Origin: Panulirus ornatus
Lineage: Eukaryota > Arthropoda > Malacostraca > Decapoda > Palinuridae
Length of the DNA stretch: 64,000 nucleotides
NCBI RefSeq assembly: GCF_036320965.1
Contig: NC_092242.1
Coordinates: 64,625,520 to 64,689,519 of the forward strand
Direction: 5' to 3'
The notes below the pieces were generated by a model, which was given only the letters and a program-made list of their open reading frames with translations, did not search any database and had not been told where the DNA came from. Positions 38,601-48,682 of this stretch are shown here, one piece after another. Every line of letters begins with the position of its first letter. Position 1 is the first letter of the stretch. Position numbers and translations under genes: made by a program.

Positions 38601-38970
38601 GTTTCGGGCATTATTGCATGACAGCTAGAGACTGAGTGTGAACGAATGGGGCCTTTGTTGTCTTTTCCTAGCGCTACCTCGCACACATGAGGGGGGAGGG
38701 GGATGGTATTCCATGTGCGGCGAGGTGGCGATGGGAATGAATAAAGGCAGACAGTGTGAATTGTGTGCATGGGTGTATATGTATGTGTCTGCGTGTGTGT
38801 ATATATATGTGTACGTTGAGATGTATAGGTATGTATATTTGCGTGTGTGGACGTGTATGTATATACATGTGTATGGGGGTGGGTTGGGCCATTTCTTTCG
38901 TCTGTTTCCTTGCGCTACCTCGCAAACGCGGGAGACAGCGACAGAGCAAAATAAATAAATAAATAAATCA
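38600..38970 (+). mobile_element. LINE 3' tail with microsatellite-like end
   Basis: Non-coding tail following the RT remnant: GACAGCTAGAGACTGAGTG, then CTAGCGCTACCTCGC, a TATG/TGTG-rich run, a second CTTGCGCTACCTCGCAAACG and an (AATA)n end at about 38,950-38,968. The repeated GCGCTACCTCGC word marks the tail and recurs elsewhere in the window, for example reversed at 49,880-49,930. Confidence 0.75.
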
Positions 38971-39029
38971 ACATATACACACATAAATACACAGACATAT
39001 ACATATATATATACATGTACATATTCATA

Positions 39030-39315
39030 CTTGCTTGCCTTCATCCATTCCTGTCGCTACCCCACCACACAGAAAATAGCATTGCTACCCCCTGCTTCAG
39101 TGAGGTAGCGCTAGGAAAACAGACAAAAAAGACCACATTCGTTCACACTCAGTCCCTAGCTGTCATGTGTAATGCACCAAAACCACAGCTCCCTATCCAC
39201 ATCCAGGCCCCACAGACCTTTCCATGGTTTACCCCAGACACTTCATATGCCCTGGTTCAGTCCATTAACAGCACGTCTACCCTGGTAAGCCACATCATTC
39301 AAATGCACTATATTC
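39030..39315 (-). mobile_element. LINE 3' tail, inverted copy
   Basis: The reverse complement matches 38,490-38,700 at high identity by eye, for example TAAACCATGGAAAG, GGGGCCTGGATGTGGA, GGGAGCTGTGGTTT and GACTGAGTGTGAACGAAT. It forms an inverted pair with the upstream tail, about 350-400 bp apart. Confidence 0.85.
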
Positions 39316-40164
39316 CTGGCACGCCTCTCACTGCTTTATTCTCAATACATTATACAAATTTCCTTATGGCTAAATACAGTGGAAACTGCTACATAAATAT
39401 GAAAACTTCCAATTATAAAAGCAATGTTGTATCACAGGGTTGTTAGACTTCTACAAGTTCTTATCTGTCTAAAACTTACGATAGTCGGTAATTTCTCCAA
39501 AACAAATGGGCCATATACAGTTCCTTCTAATTCTAGAGTTATTGGCACTATTACCTTCCTATTAAGGGCCTCTTTCCTCCTACCTGACACATGGTTTCCA
39601 AAAAGGTTTACTCCATCACCTATCATCTGGTTCAGAAAATTCATATCTTTGAAGAAAAGCTTTAAAACTCTAAATTAAATCCATTTTTCTTGCTTTCATG
39701 CAGAATCTTACCAACACATTTCATTAATGATAGCAAAAGTATCACCTAAAACATTTTTTAAAAATTCTGCAAGTTCATATGACTAATGCATGTGGAAAAT
39801 TTACTTGTTGTTTGTGATTTTAAAAGATAAAAACATGAAAATTAGCAGAAAAAAGTATCAAAAAAGATTAAGAGGTGGTGTGCAGCAATTAATGAAGGAT
39901 GATTTTGAATATGAGAATGTGACAAATGACAAAATATGGATGTTCAGTGAATATTGAAAAGAATAAATTGAAGACAGAGCAAGACCCTCATCATTTTTTG
40001 ATGGCACTTCCAGTGATGACAAGTTAACTAGTCTACTATGAGTACTTGCTTTATAACATTAGTATAACCTTTCATTATCTTAAATCATATTTCTGTACAT
40101 TTCACAACACCAATTCTTTTCTCATTACAAGGATTTTCCAAAGAAAGTGAGTAACAAACAGGAA
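39316..40164. other. AT-rich non-coding stretch
   Basis: No supported gene or RNA. Confidence 0.5.
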
Positions 40165-40575
40165 AATATTAAGTTCAATTGGCAGCCTCTATCATTATTC
40201 TGTAATATGCATCTGACATAAACTTCTTACTTCTTCACCAGTGACCCATTTCTTTGAAAAACCTCCACACATATCCAAAATAAACACTTTACTTCAGCCA
40301 TGACAATTCATACCACTGATAGGAATCATTTTTTCCCCATTCCATTCTTAGTATCTACACCCAATCTGTTAATCCTCATATTAAATTTCCTTTTGTTACA
40401 TACCCAATACCCAACATGAACTGGGATTCCTCTAAAGAAATTTCAAATACAACCAGACTACTAACACATATAAAAACTTATCTCTTGACATTTACTACAA
40501 ACTACTAGTTCAATTTGCTGCCTCTATCATTATCCTGTAAAATGCATCTGACATAAAACTTCTTACTTCTACTCT
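40165..40575. repeat. Direct duplication, ~62 bp copies
   Basis: Copies at about 40,170-40,232 and 40,508-40,570 share TTCAATT, GCCTCTATCATTAT, CTGTAA and ATGCATCTGACATAAA. They are about 338 bp apart and may be part of a dispersed repeat. Confidence 0.8.
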
Positions 40576-41600
40576 CAACTTCACTTACACGATCACTGCA
40601 ATTCCTATCCACACTTTATAGGGATCAATATAAAATATTCTGTACAACACAACACATTATGGCAGTTAGCCTCTCTCTGTTTCCTTAATCTTTTTAAGGT
40701 TTACCATTAAGAACAGTGTAAACTAATTTGGCAAAACTACTCTACATAATCATGCTCCAATAGACAGTATTTTCACCTAAAGTCCTTGTACGCTGATCCA
40801 AAAACATCATGAGGATATCAATTCAACCCTGAAATTCACAAATCTTTCTTGGAAAAGACTATATTGTACCTATATTACCTCCATATTCCATAATCCTTTT
40901 GATAAAAAAATCATTTATCATTACTAGCATTTCATATGTTGGTTACATCCTAAACATCAGTATCTTTCTCCTCATAATGATCCAGAATAACTAGGTACAT
41001 AAAACTTAAATTCTTTTACGATACACTTGATAACTCTGAAAGGTAAGCGAGCAGTCATATAAAAGGTGAGGGAGAGAAGATACCAACAAAGATCAACCAT
41101 ATCTATCTACCTATCAAACTATCTATATTCACCATGCCCATTCCTTCCAAGAACTCCCTAAAGGGGGTGACCATGGCGAAAGACTGATCATAAGCAGAAG
41201 GAAATTCTGTTCTTCCATCTAAAAAGCAATGAAATTAATCACATGAAACAAAAAATGGTGGCTTTCAACTAACAAGCAATCGCTGAAAAGAGAGTTGCTG
41301 AATGGCTGCTGGCACAATGCCAAAACATATAAGGTGAATTAGCAGTACCTTAATATGAACATATACAGCACATCATTACAGAATAGAGTACATAATATGA
41401 AATTTTTGATTTTGTAGATTCCAGAAAAATGAATACAAGCAATGACACATTGGAGCATGGAACCTGAATGAAATAAACTTTAAGAAATTAATGATAACAT
41501 AATCAATTTATATATAGTTTACTTATTCCCCATATGCAGTGATGTAATCACAAAAAAAATCATAATGTAATGCATTTATTTCTTCTTTCAGCATCACTAA
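40576..41600. other. AT-rich non-coding stretch
   Basis: Nothing supported, except a short word at about 41,145-41,185 (AGAACTCCCTAAAGGGGGTG) that resembles a repeat at 58,520. Confidence 0.45.
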
Positions 41601-41639
41601 GTATCTTGATTCTTTTCTTTCCAAAATGATCCATAATCT

Positions 41640-42470
41640 CTCTACTGAAAACCTTAAAAGTCTTCGATAGCTTTCCTAACATACTCTCCACTTAATATAC
41701 ATTCAACTATTGTCACAAACTGTATTGCTGTATGCTTTTCAAGATCAACAAGAGTTGCATGCACTCTTCTCTCCACCATAGCTTTTGCCATCACTTGGCA
41801 CCTATCATCAATAGTCACTGTCCATTGTCATCCATCCATTGCCTTCTTACAATTCAATCTTCTCTATAATTATAGGATCAGTCTAAAATGAACTTGGCAA
41901 GGACTGCCCATCAGTAATCACTTTACAGGGTTGTTTCAGGTTACCCCAGCCATCCTTGTAACTGACCACCACTACTATTACAACCAATAAAACTAAAACT
42001 TATCACAGTTCCTTATCCATCTCATCTTCATCAATCTTCTTTCAAAATCTCTTCCTTCCTTTACATACATCGTGGACATCATGATGATCTTTTCTGCATT
42101 CAGAGTGGAAAGACCCTTACAAAACTTCTTTATAACTATGCTTCCTTTCTAGCTTTTTCAGTTTCACACACAATCTCCATTCATTCCCAGACTTTCACAA
42201 AATTGAACCACCAGCCAATTAATAATCATCTTACCCTTTAGACCTCTTTGTCCACTCTAATTTAAGTGTACCATTACCTTCTTTTCCATACATCTCTCTA
42301 CCATCCAACAAACACTGCTTATTCTATATGCAATAATCTCCCTAACTTTTACATATAACCTACATACTCTCAGAATCTGCTTACAGGATACTAGTAAGTA
42401 GACCACAGCTGCAGGGGCTAAACTAAATCTACACTCCACATATTTATGTTGTAATCCAGGTCCCAAAACA
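41640..42470 (-). pseudogene. Probable decayed LINE RT remnant (minus)
   Basis: On the minus strand, around 41,800-41,690, a frame reads KAMVERRVHATLVDLEK. This resembles the palm motif A neighbourhood (FVDLEKAFD) of LINE reverse transcriptases. Preceding sequence (about 42,470-42,060) gives broken frames in the same direction. The catalytic Asp-rich follow-on residues are not intact, and stops are frequent. The motif match is short, so the call is tentative. Confidence 0.4.
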
Positions 42471-42678
42471 TTAAAATTCTTTACATTAATAGATTTTTGA
42501 ACAAAGGTTATGAATTTGAATAATCAAGTCAGCTGAATGTCAATACATTATGATTCTGAATACTGAATTCATGATACATAAACTGATTTTCATTATATCT
42601 TAAGCAAAAAAAAAAAAAGTCAAAATTCAGGTCCCACTTGCTCCAAAGGTCAGAGCTAAAGCCATGTTTAGTACTCAC

Positions 42679-42786
42679 TGCACTGAAGGGCATACATTTA
42701 CAAGCCCGACCATGAAAGGGGCGATGGAGCGGTTCAGGGAAGATAGTTGGATGGCACTTAAACTCTGCCAAACGTTCTCCAAGTTT
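42679..42786 (-). CDS. Unknown minus-strand gene, third coding exon
   Basis: Acceptor TTTTTACACAG before 42,786 and donor GCA|GTGAGT after 42,679. 108 bases = 36 codons, phase 0 at both ends. It contains Cys/His residues in HP-x(17)-CKC spacing. Confidence 0.72.
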
Positions 42787-43058
42787 CTGTGTAAAAAGAG
42801 ACAGAATGTCACTCAATTTTATCATGCTACATCAAAGGTTCTTATTCATCTATTCATAACAACATTTTTCTAAGGGTTCCTACAAACTAGGGCTGAGCTA
42901 TACTTAGCAGCAGGGAGAGGTGGGCTCCTTTAAAATAAAGAAAACCTTTGACATGACTGTAATTTGTTTTGGCAACTGACAATGATACAGCCATGACAAA
43001 GGTGACTTTTCATTCATGATGTAACCTCATGCAGGCAGTCTCCAGTAACACCTCAAAA

Positions 43059-43105
<47 letters not shown>

Positions 43106-43734
43106 TACTCTGAAACATTCTTTCAAAAAAATTATTGCCAGGGGATCATTTACTTCTGAGAAATATATACATATATAGATTTAAAACAATAATGCATATG
43201 GGCATAGAAAACCTGGTAGAAGAAAGCACTTACAATTTCATTAAAATTACGAACACTTGCAAGGTGTTCACGAGCTCTTCTTGTGTACTTTGGTGGCCTC
43301 GGAGCTGCAACAAATCGTGGTGATGAAGATGAGTGACTCCGGTTTGAACCCAAATTATTGCTATTCTTTCCCCGGCTCCCTTTACCTCCTCTCCTGCTTG
43401 CACTACGACCATTTCCATCATTTTGTTTGGAATGACCACTGCCATCATCTGAAAGAATAAGGATAATAAACTTACAAATAACATAAATTCAGTCCCCTGC
43501 ATAGAGAAAGAATGGTGGATACATAAACAGAGATGAAAAACAGGCAAAAGGACTAAGAAATGCAGACCCATTTCTCATTTTGAGTACATGATTGGAAGCT
43601 TACCATGATCAGTAAATGTAGTCCCTGGGTGATGCTGACCATTCTGCCGCCCATAATGTCTTGGTGCAGGTGCAACCCATGGATCACTAACCTCCTGCAA
43701 GTTGGATAAAACATCCACCATCACTGCACATTAT
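42679..43734 (-). CDS. Minus-strand spliced gene of unknown function, 5' coding part
   Basis: Three minus-strand exons join in one frame: 43,734-43,604 (ATG at 43,721), 43,448-43,234 and 42,786-42,679, giving 147 residues so far. An in-frame TAA lies just upstream of the ATG. A good acceptor (TTTTTATTCCAG) ends at 43,735, so an untranslated exon must lie further upstream. The protein starts MVDVLSNLQEVSDPWVAPAP. It continues through a Gly/Ser/Arg/Asn-rich, probably disordered stretch (about 40-85). A more ordered region follows with PRPPKYTRRAREHLASVRNF and, across the second junction, KLGERLAEFKCHPTIF and HGRACKCMP. The CHP...CKC cysteine/histidine pattern could bind metal, but I recognise no family. 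The last exon ends at a strong donor (GTGAGT), so the protein continues. I could not identify further exons between here and the left edge. The exon calls rest on splice sites and matching phases. Confidence 0.7.
43061..43104. repeat. (TA)n microsatellite
   Basis: About 22 TA units inside the second intron of the minus-strand gene. Confidence 0.97.
43234..43448 (-). CDS. Unknown minus-strand gene, second coding exon
   Basis: Acceptor CTTTCAG just before 43,448. 215 bases complete 72 codons with the carried base. Donor ATT|GTAAGT, phase 0. It encodes the Ser/Gly/Arg-rich stretch and the start of the ordered region. Confidence 0.75.
43604..43734 (-). CDS. Unknown minus-strand gene, first coding exon
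   Basis: Acceptor at 43,736-43,735 and 13 untranslated bases, then ATG at 43,721. It codes for 39 residues plus one base. Donor GGTAAGC, GT at 43,603-43,602, phase 1. Confidence 0.75.
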
Positions 43735-44430
43735 CTGGAATAAAAAGTAATGTTAAAAAAGTAATGTATTTATGAATGAAATGCTTGTGAAACTTTAATG
43801 AACCTTAGAACTGATGTATATCAAATGCAGCTCCAGTTATAAACATCTAAAATTCTGACCACAGATCTTCTAATCATAATATTCAAATTATCAATAAAAA
43901 TTGTCAATGATGTAAATTCTGAAGGACAAATGTCTGCCAGTAGTATGGGAGTGAGGCTTTAGTAGTTAAACTTATTCGCCTTAGGGCACGGACATTTAAC
44001 ATTTTACATTCCACAACAATAACTAAGTTTCTCTGGAAAGATACACATTAATCTAAAAGTTGCAAATAACAGTAATGTGACAGAAATCATGTTATTATCA
44101 TTCATCCCAATATCACAAAATACCAGTGACACAGCATGTATCAGAAGAGCACTGAAAAATCGTACAATGGGACTCTTTACATATTGTGGAAAAGATTTAC
44201 GATGATACTGCATGATTTGGAGCATCCTCTTTTATTCTTCAAAAATATAGTAAATAAATGATAGTAAAGAAGGGCAAGAAGAACAAGTAAAATATGTTGA
44301 TTAATACATAAATAGGTGGAATGACTGTTTTGGGGGAGCAGGCAGCAATACTAACTGCTATCTGTTTTCATTTTCTGGTAGTTGATGCAAGACTGAAGTC
44401 ATTAAGTCTCTGGCATATTTAGAATACAAA
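43735..44430. other. Non-coding, probable intron of the minus-strand gene
   Basis: Lies upstream of the acceptor at 43,735, so it is probably intron. No other feature is seen. Confidence 0.4.
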
Positions 44431-44439
44431 ACTGAAAAC

Positions 44440-45025
44440 TACGGTGTATCTCAGCCACTTGGGGAGCTTAGGTGAAGACCTCTCATGGATTCTGTTGGTT
44501 TCTACAAGCGTTATGCTTACTTATATCCTAATCTGACTCAAACTTTCCCTAATCTTCACTGCTCTCCCCTCTCTCAACATATTCATTATTGAAGAACAAA
44601 TAATAATGACCAACATCATTCAACCTAACTTAAATCATTCTTCACAATAAAATACTGCAATTCCATAAGAAAACATATAAGATTCTAATGTTTATGAGGT
44701 AGGAGGACTAAGCTTGAACATTAACTCAATTTTCAGTGCTTTACTAGTCGTCTATACATAAAAGACACACCCTTGATTTCAAACTAACTGCCAAAAAAAT
44801 ACAAACAAATGAGACACAGCAACTGGTAGCACAACCACCCACACTCCTAAACGATCAATCATCCCATGAAGTTCGACCCAGCACACCACATTAACAAAGG
44901 TATATTTCTACCTGAAGTGTTAGAGTAGCTTAAGTGAGGTTTTCATGGGTCCTGTTGATTTCTCCATACGTTCCACAGTATTTAATGTTAGTATGCCCTA
45001 AATTTTCCCCTAACCTCAACCTCTC
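44440..45025 (+). repeat. Short dispersed repeat, two direct copies
   Basis: The block at about 44,455-44,590 (AGGTGAAGACCTCTCATGG, TTCTGTTGGTTTCTAC, TTCCCTAATCTTCAC) and the block at about 44,925-45,020 (AAGTGAGGTTTTCATGGG, CCTGTTGATTTCTCC, CCTAACCTCAACC) are diverged copies. A third, inverted piece lies at 49,105-49,170. Confidence 0.6.
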
Positions 45026-46660
45026 CAGATGAAAAAAAATATTTTGATGATTCACCAGTCTAACAACTCCATATGACTTAGTCTTAAATGTTGAGTGATT
45101 TTATTCTGCAATGCTAATTCATTGTTTAAATAATGCAATGAGGTTGTGGAGCATTATACCTCATTAAAATAATTTTATGTTAGCCATTATCACAAAAAAT
45201 GTGGAGCTCATTTAAATGTAAGCCATTCATTTCACCTGAGGATTTCAGTAACTACTTTTTCTTAGTTAGACCAATATTTTCCCATATCTACTACTCTTGC
45301 CTTATCTGATACTGTTCAGTAAGATATACAGCTCCAAGTCGTTATCCACATCTATCATTGTAATGTATTCTCCAAACACTACAGTAGCAACGCGGAATAA
45401 AATCACTCAATATCCAAAGCTAACACCAATGTGGAGCTAAACAAGACATTTACCAATAATGCTTGAAATCCATACCGTAAACTTTTTTTGTGGTGTTCCT
45501 TTCATAAAATTTCCCCTGTACACCACCTCACCTGGAGCTGTACCTAGCAACCCAGGCTCCACCACTACCACTATCCCGGACTTAATACTCAAACCTCACC
45601 AGCTCCTGTCTGCTAGACTCATCTACACCTTAGTATGGCCTTACACCTCGCCTGCATCCAGCCCGGTCCAGCATCCCAACAGGTCTTGAAACTTCATTCT
45701 CCCTCACACCAAGATTAACCCAACAATTTTACTTTTCGGAGCAGCCCAATCTCCTATATACTCAGCTTAGCCTAATTTCTCACTAATGTTTAGTCCTCTA
45801 GGCTCCCTACACTTAGCCAAGTCTTTAGAACTCACTTGCAGCTACCTACCCTGTCGCCGACCTGATCTGCTACAGCATCCATTTATCACCCCATAATTCT
45901 TTCAAAGCTCTATGACGCGAGGTGGTCTTATGCCAGCCATCAAACCACTGTCAACAATATCTTGCCAAATCAAGTAAAATCACATTAACCAACTTACTAA
46001 AAGAATTATTAGTCCGTGGGATTAATCTAGGGAGTTCGATCCGCGGCCATCCCGCTGGGCCGCACGGTTAAATATTTCGTTTTATGTTTTTCCTTTAGAG
46101 TTAATAAGATATATGGATGAATAACATGCAACAAATGTGGCTGTAAACACTTAGACTTCACTCCTTTCTTTACTTACTTGTAACAATTAAAGACAATGAC
46201 ATTACACCGATTAATTCGTCTCCACTATGCACTCGTTTGTTTTCGCTAACCTGACAGCTGACAGATAAAGTATCATTCGTTCCTACGTTAAAATTCTTTC
46301 GTGTATCCAAATGTTTTATATCCATTTCATTAAATGTGAAATTTGAATTCAAAATAGCTTCAATAATTAGATATCAATAAGACAGCAGATGGTTCTATGA
46401 TTACGATGAATATTTATAACATAAACCTTTAAGTGTGTTGGACCAAATATCTTAAATGATAAATGTATGCACACTATCACATATTGCTTTTATTTTCATA
46501 ATATGTAAATAAAATTTCCATAACAGTCTTCAATTCTATCCAATAAAAGCTATCTTTGATATCTTTTATATCTGCAAACTGAAATTTCAACGAAAATGGA
46601 CGAAAAGGCGAAGCCTCTCGACATTCAACTAAACTGAAATGAGGAAAGATAAACTTAGTT
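45026..46660. other. Non-coding, nothing recognised
   Basis: No supported gene. A B-box-like word at about 46,035 (GAGTTCGATCC) has no matching A box or cloverleaf, so no tRNA is called. Confidence 0.5.
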
Positions 46661-46661
46661 T

Positions 46662-46743
46662 TTTGTTATTATTATTATCATTATTATCAGTATCATTATC
46701 ATTACTATTATCATTATTATCAGTATTATTATTATCATTATCA

Positions 46744-46787
<44 letters not shown>

Positions 46788-46800
46788 ATCATTATTATCA
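46662..46800. repeat. Imperfect (TTA)n/(TCA)n microsatellite
   Basis: TTATTATCA-type triplet repeats with a nearly pure (TTA)n core at about 46,745-46,787. Confidence 0.95.
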
Positions 46801-46829
46801 GTTATCATTATTTCATATTTGCCGTTAAC

Positions 46830-47190
46830 TGCGTTACCGAGATAGCGTCAGGGACAGACAAAGAATTGGACTTATTCACTCGCATCTAATTTCTAGCCGC
46901 AATGTGCAATGCATAAAAAAAGACAGCCTCTTATCCACAACTTGGCCGCCCCACAGTCCTTTCCCTAGTTCCCCAGGCCGCTTCATATGCCTCAGGTCAG
47001 TCCACTGACAGCACGCCGCCCCATGTATACCACATTGCTCCAATGCACTCTATTCCGTGTGCGCCTTACACCCTCCTGTATGTTAAGGCCCCGATCGTTC
47101 AAAATCTTTTCACTCTTTCTTTTCATCTCCAATTCGGTCTCCCCCCTCCCACCCTTCTCCTTATCCCGTCCTCTTCTCTCGCGCATGTAA
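46830..47190 (-). mobile_element. LINE remnant, C-terminus plus tail (minus)
   Basis: On the minus strand the frame 47,186-46,992 reads ILNDRGLNIQEGVRRTRNRV. This matches NLSDRGLNMQEGESRARNRV in the 38.4 kb element. The tail continues through 46,900 (complements of ACTGACAGCACGCCG and CCTCAGGTCAGTCC). It is diverged and truncated. Confidence 0.8.
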
Positions 47191-48000
47191 GAAATTCTTA
47201 ACTAAATATTTCCTATTCCTCATCCCCCCTAGTTTTATTTGCTCTCACCTTTTATCGTTCTTCGCCCAATCTTCCTTGATAACTCCTCTTGCAAGCCACT
47301 TTTCCACGCTGACTTTCACCACCTTCTTCCCATGCTGTCCCCTACCCCTCTCTGAGCACATATACTTCCAATAATCTCTATGCAGCACATCAGTTGACAA
47401 ATAATGCAATAATGCTTACTTATCATTCACTGCACCCACCATGCATACTTGTGTGTTCCCCTTTTTTTCAAGCCAAGTATCCCTAATGATCAATTTTATC
47501 TTAGGATATCAAATGTGTATTTTAGGATGTCAAATGTGTATTTCTTGAATCATATCCTTTCTAAAAGTTGCTTGAAACTCTTGTTTGCTTGTGAAGTGAA
47601 CAGGGAAAAGCCTATAATTTGCTCTCTGGAATGGGTAAGTCCTTCTCAAAATGAATATAATTTTTCATTTTCATCTTCATAGAACATAAGAAGGAAAAGT
47701 AAATGTCTGGTCAAATGTTCCAAAAGATTAAAAATGTTTTGAATCACGATCCTCATCCATACTTGGGGTTACAGAGCCCCTGATAATCAGGTGGTTCTCT
47801 CTAGCAAAAAATGATAATCACATGAACTAAGTCAAATAATTCCTACAACTCAGATAATCAATACTGAAGTTAAAAGAAAGTGTTGAGTAATTAGAATTTC
47901 TATAGTTTCTTATCATCCTCCCTCTTCTGCATGGCTGAAAATAGGTATTTCCTGAGACTCACGAGACATGAAAATAATACGAATACCACAAAGTATAATG
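47191..48000. other. Non-coding, nothing recognised
   Basis: Pyrimidine-rich sequence at the left, possibly more of the preceding LINE. No gene is supported. Confidence 0.45.
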
Positions 48001-48039
48001 GCAAGGTAACACTAGGCATTTTCTCCTCAGGAATAAATG

Positions 48040-48524
48040 AGGCTGAAATTTCAAACTTAGCGGGAGTCTGTGGGCGTCAGAGGGAGGCGGTAACGCGTCG
48101 GTCAACAACAACCCACCGACCACTACTCCCAGCTGGTAATATTTCCTTGCTTTGTAGCTACTGTTTCATTTTAAATACCGCGGGAGAGTGATGTTGTCAA
48201 ATTAAGCTTATTTCTAAGAGATTCATTCCACCAACAGAGGGACTGGTTGGCCAGAGTGTGAGTAACATAGGAGTATTCCACGTGAGGTTCAGGATGCGGG
48301 TTACGATTTGCGCGGGGAGTCACTTTATCCTCCGCGAATCCCACCTGCCAAGCAAATAATTCCATCCCCTACAGCTCCAGCTATCTCCCAGTTATCCACA
48401 AGACATTGCCGGCCAAAGAGAAGGTAATTATAACGCTTGTGGTGAGTGAATGTAGCTTGTGTTAAAGTGTGTGGAGTGACCCGCCGCGCACCACCTACCA
48501 GATCGTCCATCTTTGTTGTTGTTG
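48040..48524. promoter_or_regulatory. Candidate promoter / 5' UTR region between divergent genes
   Basis: Locally GC-richer and CpG-containing (for example GGCGGTAACGCGTCGG at about 48,088) in an otherwise AT-rich neighbourhood, directly upstream of exon 1 of the zinc-finger gene. The minus-strand gene lies head to head and needs an upstream untranslated exon, which could also be here. No TATA box or initiator can be assigned. Confidence 0.3.
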
Positions 48525-48682
48525 ATGGGTGGCGTGTCACATCCACGTTACTCCACATTACTTCTCGTGTCACGTGTGTTACAATGTCTCCAGTGGTTAT
48601 ACCTAACGTCCACAACCTTTCCAGGCTTTCCCGCAGAGAAAGCAGAGTTCGTTATGATCCAGCATATTTATGATGCTCTGAA
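48525..48682 (+). CDS. Zinc-finger gene exon 1 (start uncertain)
   Basis: Ends at the donor CTGAA|GTAAGT in phase 2, which exactly fits exon 2. The frame encodes ...FPAEKAEFVMIQHIYDAL. ATG at 48,525 gives 52 codons. An internal ATG at 48,654 is possible. A splice acceptor CCTTTCCAG ending at 48,624 could instead make this an internal exon beginning at 48,625. Confidence 0.6.

Noticed and set aside
42679..42786. Assignment of the minus-strand gene to Drosha because of an HP...CKC pattern
   Set aside because: The shared pattern is only a few spaced residues. The surrounding sequence and N-terminus do not match what I recall of the family.
46020..46080. tRNA gene suggested by GAGTTCGATCC
   Set aside because: No A box on the same strand and no cloverleaf could be drawn. 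The A-box-like word is on the opposite strand.
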